Positions 27,121 through 36,344 of a stretch of DNA of 64,000 bases are shown here, piece after piece. Origin of the DNA: Komarekiella atlantica HA4396-MV6 (GTDB lineage Bacteria > Cyanobacteriota > Cyanobacteriia > Cyanobacteriales > Nostocaceae); contig JAHHHK010000036.1 of the NCBI GenBank assembly GCA_019359395.1, positions 1-64,000 on the forward strand, written 5' to 3'. Both the position numbers and the translations under genes were made by a program. Within the stretch, counting starts at the first letter, position 1, and each line of letters opens with the position of its first letter. A model generated the notes under the pieces. The model was given only the letters and a program-made list of their open reading frames with translations. It had not been told where the DNA came from and searched no databases.

Positions 27121-27829
27121 CGCGGTATTAGGAATTAACTTGCTCCATGCTAATCAGCAAGGCGCTGACCACAACCGAGCGCATTTTGATGAATGGGGAA
27201 TTACTTGTTTTAACATCATGAGTAGTCCCGGTGCTGGAAAAACAGCACTACTAGAGCGTACCCTTGCGGCTTTAACTAATGAGTTAAAAATCGCTGTCAT
27301 TGAAGGCGATATGACAACAGATTTAGATGCAGAACGCCTGCGGAAATATAATGTTCCTGTAATTGCAATTAATACAGGTCGTTCCTGCCATTTAGATTCC
27401 AGAATGGTAGCAGGCGGGATTCATCAACTGGAGCATGAATACAATCCTTCAGACTTCGATTTAGTGCTAGTAGAGAATGTTGGTAATTTAGTTTGTCCTG
27501 CTGAATTTGAAGTAGGAGAACACGGCAAAGTTGCTTTATTAAGCATCACTGAAGGTGAAGATAAACCACTGAAATACCCAATTATGTTTCAAGAAGCAGA
27601 TTGCTTGCTGATTACGAAAACAGATTTGGCTCCCTATCTAGATGTTGATATTAGCCGCATTGAGGCAAACGTCCGTCAGATAAATCCTGATGTTGAGATT
27701 ATTCCTGTTTCTACTAAAGCAGATGAGGGGTTAGAAGTTTGGTTTAATTGGGTGCGTACGCAAGTTTTGAATCAACACCAAACCTCTCTATCTACAGCAA
27801 CAATTCCCAATATTGTACATATTCATTAG
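27104..27829 (+). CDS. hypB: HypB-type GTPase, nickel insertion
   Basis: This SIMIBI-class GTPase delivers nickel to its client enzyme together with HypA. It is 241 residues from the ATG at 27104, which gives [20 protein letters not shown] as in other HypB proteins; an in-frame TTG at 27083 is the alternative. Motifs: P-loop SSPGAGKT near residue 40, the switch-region [12 protein letters not shown], the metal-binding SCHLDSRMV, and [12 protein letters not shown] and TKTDLAPY for guanine recognition. The histidine-rich nickel-storage tail of some HypB proteins is absent. It overlaps hypA by 17 bases, indicating translational coupling. Confidence 0.9.
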   Translation: MHQTFDAVLGINLLHANQQGADHNRAHFDEWGITCFNIMSSPGAGKTALLERTLAALTNELKIAVIEGDMTTDLDAERLRKYNVPVIAINTGRSCHLDSRMVAGGIHQLEHEYNPSDFDLVLVENVGNLVCPAEFEVGEHGKVALLSITEGEDKPLKYPIMFQEADCLLITKTDLAPYLDVDISRIEANVRQINPDVEIIPVSTKADEGLEVWFNWVRTQVLNQHQTSLSTATIPNIVHIH

Positions 27830-28180
27830 CAATTCCTAGCACATACACATTTCATAATTAGGTCGCTGTGTGTATAAACAAAAAATATTTGGAACACTGT
27901 TTATTAAGCCTCCGACCTATTATGAAAGCGGTTTGCTAAAATATTCTATTTCTATTTCCATAGCTTTCCTAAATGATTCGTGAAATGCTCTCTCCCCTTT
28001 CTTGGCGTGCTTGGCGTGCTTGGCGGTTCGTTATAAAGGAAAATAATTTATGCCTACGGCAGGCTACGCCAACCAACTCAAACACAATTGCTATATCTTC
28101 TACCTACCTAGGTCAATTTTACTTAAATTCATAACAACGTAGACGTAAATATCTCCCAGCATAAATCAGAGTAAAATACA
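27830..28180. other. Spacer inside the guanidine locus with an inverted repeat
   Basis: The 351 bases between hypB and the transporter genes contain inverted copies CATAATTAGGTCG (27853-27865) and CGACCTATTATG (27912-27923), about 46 bases apart, and a short tandem GCTTGGCGT run near 28005-28025. The inverted pair could be a terminator-like hairpin or a small inserted element. Whether the importer is co-transcribed with the hydrolase genes cannot be decided from sequence. Confidence 0.5.
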
Positions 28181-29218
28181 ATGAATATTCGCAAGTTCTC
28201 ATCTCTATTCACAGTCTTTTTACTCAGTCTTGTTATCGCAGTCAGTTGTACTCCCAACCAGCAAAATCCTACGCAGAGTAATTCTACTACCTCAGTTAAC
28301 ACTGCACCAATTCAAGTTGGTTTTAGTGCTTGGCCAGGTTGGTTTCCCTGGCAAGTTTCTCAAGAGCAAAAGTTATTTGAAGCAAACAAAGTTAATGTAG
28401 ATTTGAAGTGGTTTGATGGCTATTTAGATTCTATTAATGCCCTGCGAGCAGGTCAACTTAACGCCAACACCCAAACCTTAAATGATACGATTAGCTCAGT
28501 AGCAGCAGGTTCAGATCAAGTAATTGTTTTGGTCAACGATAATTCAACTGGTAACGACAAAATTATTGTTAGAGAAGGAATCAATAACATTGCTGACCTT
28601 AAAGGTAAAAAAGTTGCTGCTGAAGAAGGAACAGTTGACCATTTTCTGTTATTGCTGGGTTTGAAAAAAGCAGGTTTAACCCAAGCTGATATTCAGTTTC
28701 AACCATTAGAAACAGGTGCAGCAGCAGCAGCTTTTGTGGCTGGTCAAGTTGATGCAGTCGGAGTTTTTGCACCTTTTACAACAAAAGCTTTATCACGTTC
28801 TGGTAGCAAAGAATTATTTAGTTCTAAAGACTTTCCTGGTGCAATTCCCGACCATTTAGTTGTCAACCGCAGACTGATTAACGAACGTCCGCAAGATGTA
28901 CAAGCTTTAGTAAATACTTGGTTTGCTACTTTAGATTTCATCAAAGCCAACCCAGACAAAGCTTACGAAATTATGGCGAAACGCGCTGGCGTCTCAGTTT
29001 CAGAATATAAGGCATACGACGCAGGCACAAAAATCTTTTCACTAGAAGACAATTTGCAAGCTTTTAGTCCCGGTAAGGATATGAAATCCTTGAGTTACGC
29101 TGCTGGGGAAATTAGTAAATTTCTTGTTGAAGCTGGTTTGACCAAACAAGCACCTAATCTTAACCAAATCCTTGACGATCGCTTTGTCAAAGCCTACGCA
29201 GCGCAGCAGAAATCATGA
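28181..29218 (+). CDS. ABC transporter substrate-binding lipoprotein (guanidine uptake, probable)
   Basis: This 345-residue NMT1/SsuA-like periplasmic-binding protein has a signal peptide of about 22 residues ending IAVSC, with cysteine 23 as lipid attachment site. The mature protein begins with a Ser/Thr/Asn linker, then QVGFSAWPGWFPWQVSQEQK, typical of the taurine/nitrate-type binding family. It is the first of three genes encoding a complete importer; the next gene overlaps its stop by four bases (ATGA). The same gene order after guanidine hydrolase and HypA/HypB occurs in Synechocystis (sll1077-sll1082), hence guanidine as the likely ligand. That assignment is inference from context. Confidence 0.82.
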   Translation: MNIRKFSSLFTVFLLSLVIAVSCTPNQQNPTQSNSTTSVNTAPIQVGFSAWPGWFPWQVSQEQKLFEANKVNVDLKWFDGYLDSINALRAGQLNANTQTLNDTISSVAAGSDQVIVLVNDNSTGNDKIIVREGINNIADLKGKKVAAEEGTVDHFLLLLGLKKAGLTQADIQFQPLETGAAAAAFVAGQVDAVGVFAPFTTKALSRSGSKELFSSKDFPGAIPDHLVVNRRLINERPQDVQALVNTWFATLDFIKANPDKAYEIMAKRAGVSVSEYKAYDAGTKIFSLEDNLQAFSPGKDMKSLSYAAGEISKFLVEAGLTKQAPNLNQILDDRFVKAYAAQQKS

Positions 29219-30063
29219 ACCCATACGCTGAAGACTTACAAGAAATAAATTCTAAGCGTTCTCAGAAAATATTACCACAAACCGTGTTTTGGCGCATTGC
29301 TGAGGATATTCCTAAAAACTTGGCTTGGACTTTAATGTTCTTGTCCATTACTGTCCCAGTACTTGTCTGGTGGATTGTTTCTAATACTGGATTAATCCCG
29401 GCTTTATTTCTTCCTACTCCCGGTCAAGTTTGGAGTGCATTTCAAAGACTTTTAGCAAGTGGCGATTTACAAAAAGATATTGCTTTTAGCTTATTTCGGG
29501 TCGTGGCTGGTTTTTCTCTGGCGGCAATGGTTTCCATTCCTTTAGGCACTTTAATGGGGACTTTTGCTAGCTTCCGAGCATTACTAGAACCAATCATTGG
29601 TATTGTCCGCTATATGCCAGCCCCAGCTTTTATTCCTTTACTAATTCTATATCTTGGGCTGGGAGAAACTCCAAAAATAATGCTGATTTTTATCGGCACT
29701 CTGTTTTTTAACACCTTAATGGTGATGGATGCAGTCAAATTTGTCCCTAAACACTTATTGGAAACTACTTATACTTTAGGAGGTCAAAGAAAACAAGTTT
29801 TACTACAAGTTATTTTCCCATTTATTCTGCCTAATATTATTGATGCTTGTCGGGTTAACATGGCAGCATCTTGGAACTTAGTGATTGTTTCGGAATTAGT
29901 AGCAGCGACAGAAGGTTTAGGTAGGAGGATTAGCGTTGCTCAAAGATATCTCAAAACTGATGAAATCTTTGCTGGATTGATTGTTATTGGCTTGATTGGT
30001 TTAGCAATTGACCTTTTGTTTCGATTGTTACTGCGCGTTTCTTGTAAGTGGGCTAAAGATTAG
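29215..30063 (+). CDS. ABC transporter permease (guanidine uptake, probable)
   Basis: This 282-residue SsuC/TauC-type permease has about six membrane helices. After a ~40-residue polar N-terminus, it shows LPTPGQVWSAFQRLL, the conserved FRVVAGFSLAAMVSIPLGTLMG region, and the EAA-type loop TTYTLGGQRKQVLLQVIFP near residues 180-200. The ATG overlaps the stop of the binding-protein gene, a strong sign of a single operon. It would form a homodimeric channel with the ATPase encoded 25 bases downstream. Confidence 0.85.
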   Translation: MNPYAEDLQEINSKRSQKILPQTVFWRIAEDIPKNLAWTLMFLSITVPVLVWWIVSNTGLIPALFLPTPGQVWSAFQRLLASGDLQKDIAFSLFRVVAGFSLAAMVSIPLGTLMGTFASFRALLEPIIGIVRYMPAPAFIPLLILYLGLGETPKIMLIFIGTLFFNTLMVMDAVKFVPKHLLETTYTLGGQRKQVLLQVIFPFILPNIIDACRVNMAASWNLVIVSELVAATEGLGRRISVAQRYLKTDEIFAGLIVIGLIGLAIDLLFRLLLRVSCKWAKD

Positions 30064-30088
30064 ACAATTTGTAATTTAAAAACGCTTT

Positions 30089-30886
30089 ATGCATTTAGAA
30101 GTTAATCAACTCCACAAACAATTTAAAACTAGACACGGTTTGTTGGCTGCACTTAAAAACATCAATTTGCACGTAGAAGAGGGCGAGTTTGTCTGTGCAG
30201 TAGGAGAAAGTGGTTCTGGTAAGTCAACATTGCTGCGGTTAATTGCAGGGTTAGAGACTCCAACCGCAGGGGAGATCCTGGTTGATGGGATGCGCGTGAC
30301 AGGGCCAGGGTGCGATCGCGGTATGGTATTTCAAAGCTACACTCTCTATCCGTGGATGAGTGTGATGGAAAACGTCGAATTTGGCTTAAAGCTACAAGGC
30401 GTGTCTAAACTAAAGCGACGACAACAAGCCGCTTATTATTTAGAAGTGGTGGGGTTGTCGGGATTTGCTAAAGCGCTACCACAGGAACTTTCTGGTGGGA
30501 TGAAGCAACGAGTAGCGATCGCTCGTGCTTTAGCATCAAGACCCAAAATCTTACTCATGGATGAACCCTTTGGTGCGTTAGATGTCCAGACGAAAGAAGT
30601 TATGCAGCAATTTCTACTAGAAATTTGGCGTAGCACAAACACTACAATTTTGATGATTACTCACGATGTTGAGGAAGCAATTTTTCTATCTCAACGCATC
30701 TACGTGTTAAGCGCCCGGCCAGGCACAATTAAGCAAGAATTGCAAATCGAATTGCCAAGCAAATCTGATCCTCAAGTCAAGCGTTATCCCATATTTCAGA
30801 AATATAAGGATAAAGTAATGAGTTTATTACACAATAATGAGGAGCAGTTAAGTGACAGCACAGAAGCGCTACCTTTAATAAACTAA
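30089..30886 (+). CDS. ABC transporter ATPase (guanidine uptake, probable)
   Basis: This 265-residue SsuB/TauB/NrtD-like ATPase has Walker A GESGSGKST near residue 40, Q-loop MVFQSYTLYPWMSV, signature LSGGMKQR near 135, Walker B ILLMDEPFGALD and H-loop ITHDVEEA. The YPWMSV segment after the Q-loop is characteristic of nitrate/sulfonate/taurine-type systems. It is the last gene of the guanidine locus; two palindromic repeat elements follow directly after its stop. Confidence 0.87.
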   Translation: MHLEVNQLHKQFKTRHGLLAALKNINLHVEEGEFVCAVGESGSGKSTLLRLIAGLETPTAGEILVDGMRVTGPGCDRGMVFQSYTLYPWMSVMENVEFGLKLQGVSKLKRRQQAAYYLEVVGLSGFAKALPQELSGGMKQRVAIARALASRPKILLMDEPFGALDVQTKEVMQQFLLEIWRSTNTTILMITHDVEEAIFLSQRIYVLSARPGTIKQELQIELPSKSDPQVKRYPIFQKYKDKVMSLLHNNEEQLSDSTEALPLIN

Positions 30887-30925
30887 ACGCCACTGCTGAA
30901 TTTCAACTCTTACTCTCTGCGACTC

Positions 30926-31073
30926 TGTCTTGAAAAGTTTCCTGCGGTTCGCGTTAGCGTCTCGTAAGAGAGGGAAACCCTCCTTCTCCTGACGGAGACG
31001 CTATGCGAACAGAACTTTTCGCTGTCTTGAAAAGTTTCCTACGGCGGGAAACCCGCCTACAGAACTTTTCGCT
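30926..31073. repeat. Two head-to-tail palindromic elements (GAAAAGTT family)
   Basis: Copy one (about 30926-31024) begins TCTTGAAAAGTTTCC and ends AACTTTTCGCTG. Its stem is enlarged by a nested stretch containing GTTCGCGTTAGCGTCTCG and its partial complement. Copy two (31023-31073) is the simple ~51-base form with core GGCGGGAAACCCGCC. They share the junction GCTGTCTTGA. They lie after the guanidine-uptake ATPase gene and could terminate it. The trailing CTCTGCGTGATACAAATTC to 31130 recurs in variant form at about 41063-41118. Confidence 0.85.
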
Positions 31074-31124
31074 GCGCCTCTGCGTGATACAAATTCATAT
31101 TTCTACTCAGCAACGCCAATTAAA

Positions 31125-32081
31125 CTATTTAGCACTTTTAACACCGCTAATTTTTAAAACATCACTCATAGTTGCACAGTAATTTGGTAGATTAAAACTC
31201 CCAGGATTAATCGCCTTTTCATAAGTAAAATGGCGATCGCTCATGCAGAATCTATCCCAAGCAGCCATCTGAATGCGGAACACAGCAATAATTAAATTAG
31301 CTAACCCTAAAGATAGGGGAATGCGAAAGTAAATCTTTTTGCCCAGATAAGCACAAACTTCTTTCACTGCTTGATTAGCAGTTAACGGCGCTTGACCTAA
31401 AACAAAGGAGCGTGGTTGATTTATTTGGGGAGGATGATCAATCAAATATTGCACTATAGTAGCAATATCTCGCCCATGGATAAAGTGGAAACTGCCATCT
31501 ACCTTTAAAAAACGAATTAAGTTAACATATTTCGTAATTTCTGGAATGCCAGATGTGACAGGAGAATAGGGTTTATTGGCATCGCCGCCCACAACTAAAG
31601 TAGGAAAAACAGTAGTAATTTTGGGTGCGATCGCTAACTTAGATTTTTGATGCAAGCATTCATATTTAGAACGGATATAATCTGTACCAATTTCCCCAGC
31701 TTCTTTTAATGGTTGATTATGGCGATTCAAAACACTAGCTGTTGAAAAATAAATTACCTGTTCACATCTATCTGCATTAAGCAGCTTCAGCAACTCTAAA
31801 GTTTTAGTTACATTAATATCAAATGTCTCATCACCACCCCAGGCTGTGGCTGTGAGTACTGCTATATCAATTGTTTGTAGCAAATCAGCAAAATCGCTAA
31901 TTTTTTGCATATCGCCCTGCAAGACGTTGATACCTGGACGTGCTTGAATATCAACTTGCAGTTTATTGGGATTTCTAACTAGTAGAAATAACTCGTAATT
32001 TGTATTTTGAATTAAAGCTTCTGAGATATAGTGACCAACACAGCCGCTTGCTCCGGTGACTAAAATCCGTTTCTGGCTCAT
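31125..32081 (-). CDS. NAD(P)-dependent epimerase/dehydratase family protein
   Basis: This 318-residue extended SDR has the nucleotide-binding motif GASGCVGHYI at residues 8-17, LLQTIDIAVLTA in place of the usual beta-4 segment, the serine of YFSTASVL and a tyrosine/lysine pair in DYIRSKYE. The C-terminal substrate domain is divergent from known sugar epimerases, so the substrate is unknown. It runs towards the guanidine-uptake genes, separated by the palindromic elements. It starts with ATG at 32081. Confidence 0.8.
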   Translation of the reverse strand: MSQKRILVTGASGCVGHYISEALIQNTNYELFLLVRNPNKLQVDIQARPGINVLQGDMQKISDFADLLQTIDIAVLTATAWGGDETFDINVTKTLELLKLLNADRCEQVIYFSTASVLNRHNQPLKEAGEIGTDYIRSKYECLHQKSKLAIAPKITTVFPTLVVGGDANKPYSPVTSGIPEITKYVNLIRFLKVDGSFHFIHGRDIATIVQYLIDHPPQINQPRSFVLGQAPLTANQAVKEVCAYLGKKIYFRIPLSLGLANLIIAVFRIQMAAWDRFCMSDRHFTYEKAINPGSFNLPNYCATMSDVLKISGVKSAK

Positions 32082-32223
32082 TGTGGATGTTTTAAAAGTT
32101 AGGAGTTAAGAATAACCCTGTTAAGGTAGTGAAAATCTGCTTTATCGGTGCGATTAATAAATGATTTTACTTAGTGTCTTTATGTCTTTGTGGTTAATTT
32201 TAATTTTTGTCACCACAGAGGCA

Positions 32224-32344
32224 CAGCGAAAAGTCTGAGCGGCGGCTTCCGCCGTTGGCGTAGCCCGCCGCAGCGAAAAGTTCTGTAGGCGGGTTTCCCG
32301 CCGTAGGAAACTTTTCAAGACAGGCATCTGAACTTTTCAAGACA
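32224..32344. repeat. Cluster of palindromic elements reaching into hicB
   Basis: A degraded copy (about 32224-32272, CAGCGAAAAGTCTGAGCGG onward) abuts a full copy (32271-32322, core GGCGGGTTTCCCGCC). An isolated right half AACTTTTCAAGACA follows at 32331-32344. That half-element supplies the stop codon and last codon of the minus-strand HicB frame at 32337. Confidence 0.8.
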
Positions 32345-32531
32345 AAGGCACAAAGAACATTAAATAAGCTAGATTTTCATCATCTAGCAGCATCTCAATT
32401 ACTTCACGTAGATTCTCGTGTAACTCATCCCAGGTTTCACCTTGAGAATGCGCTCCGGGAAAACCAGGAACGTAACCGACATATAGATTTGTATCAGAGT
32501 CGCATTCGATGATCGCACTAAAAGTTCTCAT
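32337..32531 (-). pseudogene. HicB-family antitoxin, C-terminus altered by a repeat
   Basis: The 64-residue frame starts MRTFSAIIECDSDTNLYVGY, then PGFPGAHSQGETWDELHENL and REVIEMLLDD, the partial-RNase-H-fold HicB antitoxin signature. Typical single-domain members continue 5-15 residues further with a conserved polar tail. Here the end reads LMFFVPLS and stops in a fragment of the palindromic element. No HicA-type toxin (small double-stranded-RNA-binding-like protein) is encoded beside it, so it is an orphan. It may still be expressed; its role is uncertain. Confidence 0.65.
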
Positions 32532-32604
32532 AAAAAATTAACTGTAAATATTAAGAAAAGCAGGGGGCAGAAGGGCAGGGGGAGAAAATGACCCTTTGAC
32601 CCTT

Positions 32605-32632
32605 GTACAGACGCGATTAATCGCGTCTCTAC
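32605..32632. repeat. Palindrome GACGCGATTAATCGCGTC, third copy
   Basis: This is a 28-base near-perfect palindrome with the same core as at 15256-15283. It lies in the spacer downstream of hemE among short TTGACCC direct repeats (32590-32665). It could act as a terminator for hemE on the minus strand. Confidence 0.75.
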
Positions 32633-32670
32633 TCTTGACCCTTGACCCTTGACTCTTGACCCCTTGCCTC

Positions 32671-33732
32671 CTAACCCCTAACTCCTGCCGCATCAAGTTG
32701 CTTTGCCGTTTCAAAGAAGAAAGCGACATTTTCCTCTGGAGTTTCTGGGAGTACACCGTGACCAAGATTGAGAATGTGACCCCAATTACCAGCTTTGCGA
32801 ACCGTATCAAGGATGCGATCGCGGATAAACTGTTTGGAACCAAATAGCACTCCTGGGTCAAGATTTCCTTGCACTTTGACGTGCTTGCCTAATCTGGCTC
32901 TTGCTTCTGCCATATCTACCGCCCAATCTACGGTGACGACATCTGCACCAGATATTGCCATTCTTTCCAACACACCCGCGCTACCGCTAACCAGCAAAAT
33001 CAAAGGTGTATCAGGATGGGTTTGCTTGACTTGTTGGAAAACTCTTTGCTGATAGGGGAGAGCAAAGGTGTCATAATCTTGAGGACTCAGTTGTCCTGCC
33101 CAAGAATCGAACATTTGCACAACTTGAGCACCGCAGTCAATTTGGTAGCGCATGTAAACAGCGATCGCATCTGCTAATTTAGCTAACAATTGATGCAGTG
33201 TTGTTGGGTCTGAGAATGCCATGTTTTTGATAACGGAGTAGGTTTTAGAACCTTTTCCTTCCACTGCATAAGCCGCTAATGTCCACGGCGCACCCACAAA
33301 GCCCAATACAGTTGATTTGTTGCCCACTTCTTGACGCAACGCCTGCAAAATTGTTTTGATAAATGGGACAGATTCTTCTGGTTCTAACGGACGCAATCGA
33401 TCAATTTGTTCTTGAGTGCGGATGGGCGAGAAAATAACTGGCCCTTTACCTTCTGCAATGTCCATTTCAATGCCCAAACCGGGCAATGGAGTTACAATGT
33501 CGGAAAATAAAATTACTCCATCTGGCTGGAAAGCTCTCCAAGGTTGCAAAGAAACTTCAATCGCTACTTCGGGGATTTCCGAGCGATCGCGAAATGAAGG
33601 ATACTTTTCTCTTAAATCTCGATAAGCTTTCATATATCGTCCCGCTTGTCGCATCATCCATACGGGGGGACGATCTACTACTTCACCACGAGCAGCCCGT
33701 AAGAGATGAGGAGTCGTTGAGGAAACACCCAT
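32671..33732 (-). CDS. hemE: Uroporphyrinogen decarboxylase
   Basis: This enzyme decarboxylates the four acetate side chains of uroporphyrinogen III to give coproporphyrinogen III on the haem/chlorophyll/bilin pathway, in the cytosol. The 353-residue protein has normal length and carries [14 protein letters not shown] near residues 21-34 (substrate-binding arginines), the [12 protein letters not shown] aspartate loop, and [16 protein letters not shown] and [11 protein letters not shown] near the C-terminus. It starts at ATG 33732 and is not in an obvious operon. Confidence 0.96.
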   Translation of the reverse strand: MGVSSTTPHLLRAARGEVVDRPPVWMMRQAGRYMKAYRDLREKYPSFRDRSEIPEVAIEVSLQPWRAFQPDGVILFSDIVTPLPGLGIEMDIAEGKGPVIFSPIRTQEQIDRLRPLEPEESVPFIKTILQALRQEVGNKSTVLGFVGAPWTLAAYAVEGKGSKTYSVIKNMAFSDPTTLHQLLAKLADAIAVYMRYQIDCGAQVVQMFDSWAGQLSPQDYDTFALPYQQRVFQQVKQTHPDTPLILLVSGSAGVLERMAISGADVVTVDWAVDMAEARARLGKHVKVQGNLDPGVLFGSKQFIRDRILDTVRKAGNWGHILNLGHGVLPETPEENVAFFFETAKQLDAAGVRG

Positions 33733-33848
33733 TTATCACTTCATCCTAAGTCACTTTTTTATGCCACTGTTTAGCTTATCATTCTGGGATTACGCTTTTT
33801 CAGCAGGTTCGCCGCAAAAGTACTATTCGCTTCTTTACTAAACTTTAT

Positions 33849-34577
33849 ATGCAATCTGACTCTAACAGTCCTTACCAAGTTGCATCTACTAACAGCGATT
33901 CCAACCCAGGAAAATTTTTGATTCCACGCTCCCAGAGACGAAAGTTCTTTATCCAGTTTACCTTGATGAGCGTCATTGGATGGGTTGTGGGTGGCATTGC
34001 CAGTATAGCATTAGAAAAAATTATTCTAGAAAGCTTGCCTACAGTAGCTCAACAGTCAACATTGAGCGTTTTGGTCAGATTTCTTAGCAATGTTGTATTT
34101 GCAGTGATTTTCGCCGCCGACCAAGCGTTAATCATTTACAGTTATTTATCGGGTTGGCTGTGGATACTTGCTACCAGCGCCGGCTGGCTGATTACCAACA
34201 GCGTTTCTACAAACTGGATTAACTACATTTCATCCATTGCCTCATCGTTAAATGAAACTTTATCTCCTGAGAAATTGCTTATTTATGGATTTTTGTCAAC
34301 CATTGCATACATTATTTCGGGAATTTGGTTAGGTCTTTGCCAATGGTTGGTATTAAGAAGATACACAGCAGGCGTTTGGTGGTGGAGTTTTCTCCCCTCA
34401 ATGTCTTTCTTATTTATCAGTATATTGATTTGGTTGCTTTCGCTCATACAAGATTTGATTCCAGAAGCAAGTCGTACTAACGTACTGCATTGGAGTGGAC
34501 AAGGATTTGCAGCAGTAATTCTGGGAGTTATACCAGCAATTGGCTTGTGTACTTTAAAAAGAAACTCTCATCGCTAG
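33849..34577 (+). CDS. Hypothetical multi-span membrane protein
   Basis: I do not recognise this 242-residue protein. It has a polar N-terminus of about 35 residues (QSDSNSPYQVAST...), then five or six hydrophobic helices, with conserved-looking WLGLCQWLVLRRY near residue 170. That GLxQWLVLR segment recurs in many uncharacterised cyanobacterial membrane proteins. It starts with ATG at 33849 and is divergent from hemE. It is followed by a 150-base spacer without features. Confidence 0.6.
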   Translation: MQSDSNSPYQVASTNSDSNPGKFLIPRSQRRKFFIQFTLMSVIGWVVGGIASIALEKIILESLPTVAQQSTLSVLVRFLSNVVFAVIFAADQALIIYSYLSGWLWILATSAGWLITNSVSTNWINYISSIASSLNETLSPEKLLIYGFLSTIAYIISGIWLGLCQWLVLRRYTAGVWWWSFLPSMSFLFISILIWLLSLIQDLIPEASRTNVLHWSGQGFAAVILGVIPAIGLCTLKRNSHR

Positions 34578-34751
34578 ACAAGAATTTCTCAGGAGTAAAA
34601 AATCATGTGAGTCGTCTGAACCATGATACGAATCATCGCTATATAGATAAAAGTCTCGGAAGCTTGAGGTAGTCTTTCATATAAAACGAATCTGGAAACA
34701 ATACGTTAGTATCTGGATAATCTGAAGTTTTTGTTGGACGAAGGCGGATTC

Positions 34752-36302
34752 ATGTTCCAAAAGATTGCTGCTCAGATTGCTTTTTCTGACTCATTTCCAT
34801 ATTTAGTTACCGTCTCAGGCGTTACTAGCATAGCGGTCATACTTGGCTTGCGCTGGCGGAAACAAAAGAATACTTACAAATCTCTAAACTCGCTCCCCTC
34901 TCCTCCTAGACACTGGCTGTTAGGAAATATCCCTCAAGTATTAGCAGCAGTAAAACAGAAGAAATACTTCCAATTATTGTTTGATTGGAGCCAGCAGCTA
35001 GGGCCAATGTATGTCATCTGGACTGGCTATCCAGTTCTGGTTTTGAGTAAGCCAAAAGTTATTGAAGACACTATCGTAAATGGAATGAGAGACGGTAGCC
35101 TAGTTAGAACCCAGCGAACGAGCAAAGCTTGGAACGATATTAGTGGGCCGATTCTTTTAGGGCAAAACGGGGCTGAGTGGCAGTGGCGACGCAAGGCTTG
35201 GAACCCCGAATTTAGTTCTAGCGGTCTTTCCAAATATGTTGAGATGATTAGCCAAGCTTGCGAACAAGTAATCGAGACACTTAAAGAAACTGCTCCACCA
35301 AAGGAAGTTCAGGTAGATCCTCTGTTTGTAGAACTGACGATGAGGGTAATTTCCTGTTTAGTATTGGGGATTCCTATAGATAAAAAGAGCGCTAGTCATG
35401 AAGGGCCACCCCTCGAAGTTCTCAAGGTGTACGAGGCAATGGCTATTGTAGGCTATCGATTCCTACGGGTAGCTACTGGCGAGAAGAGATGGATGAAATA
35501 TCTGCCGACTAAAAATTCACGAGATTATTGGGCAGCAAGGCGATATTTGGAGGAGTTTCTTACTCCCAGAGTAGATTTAGCTTTACAGATGAGAGAACAA
35601 AACAAGACCGACCTAGCACAGGTAAGTCCTTTGTTCCAAGAATCAATGCTAGTGAAAATAGCTGCTAAAGAACCGAAATACAATCGGGAAACACTCATAG
35701 CAGAAACTATTGAACTATTAATAGCTGGTACTGACACTACAGCTCATACCTTATCCTTTGCAGTCGCAGAGTTGACTTTAAATCAACGGGTTTTTCAGCA
35801 GGCACAGGCTGTGGTTGACCAAGTTTGGCATCAAGGCGGCATTAATACAGAAACCTTAAAGGAATTGACTTACCTCCGCGCTATTGTCAAGGAGACTTTG
35901 CGCCTTTATTCAGTCGCCTCCGGCTCGACTTCATTGGAGGCACAACGCGACATTGTTATTGAGGGTAAGCTTATTCCTCGTGGTACAAAAGTATTCTGGT
36001 CAATGCTTGCTGCTGGACGAGATCCAGAAATTTATCCTCATCCTGAAGAATTTCTGCCGGAGCGTTGGTTAGACAAGAATAAGGAAAGTAGTTCACTTCC
36101 AATGATAGACTTTGGCTCAGGTTCTCATCGTTGCTTGGGAGAACATCTGTCAATGCTGGAAGCAACGGTGATGCTGGCACTACTGCTGCGCTACTTCGAC
36201 TGGGAGTTAGTCAATGGCCGTTCATCTGTGCAACAGTTACAGCAGAATCTTTTGATTTATCCATCCGACAGAATGCCGATGCGTTTTCGGTTGAGAAAGT
36301 AG
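34752..36302 (+). CDS. Cytochrome P450 with N-terminal membrane anchor
   Basis: This haem-thiolate monooxygenase is 516 residues from ATG 34752. I chose that ATG because AAGGCGG lies five bases upstream; a TTG at 34731 is possible. An N-terminal hydrophobic helix (about residues 12-35) and proline-rich SLPSPPRHWLLGN hinge precede the catalytic domain, an arrangement usual in eukaryotic microsomal P450s. The core motifs are intact: I-helix AGTDTTAHT, K-helix ETLR, PERW, and the haem loop FGSGSHRCLGEHLS with its cysteine. The substrate is unknown; no ferredoxin or reductase gene is adjacent. Confidence 0.9.
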   Translation: MFQKIAAQIAFSDSFPYLVTVSGVTSIAVILGLRWRKQKNTYKSLNSLPSPPRHWLLGNIPQVLAAVKQKKYFQLLFDWSQQLGPMYVIWTGYPVLVLSKPKVIEDTIVNGMRDGSLVRTQRTSKAWNDISGPILLGQNGAEWQWRRKAWNPEFSSSGLSKYVEMISQACEQVIETLKETAPPKEVQVDPLFVELTMRVISCLVLGIPIDKKSASHEGPPLEVLKVYEAMAIVGYRFLRVATGEKRWMKYLPTKNSRDYWAARRYLEEFLTPRVDLALQMREQNKTDLAQVSPLFQESMLVKIAAKEPKYNRETLIAETIELLIAGTDTTAHTLSFAVAELTLNQRVFQQAQAVVDQVWHQGGINTETLKELTYLRAIVKETLRLYSVASGSTSLEAQRDIVIEGKLIPRGTKVFWSMLAAGRDPEIYPHPEEFLPERWLDKNKESSSLPMIDFGSGSHRCLGEHLSMLEATVMLALLLRYFDWELVNGRSSVQQLQQNLLIYPSDRMPMRFRLRK

Positions 36303-36344
36303 GAGTTAAGCTTTCTACAAAGTGTAATTTCTCCTTAAGCCAAT

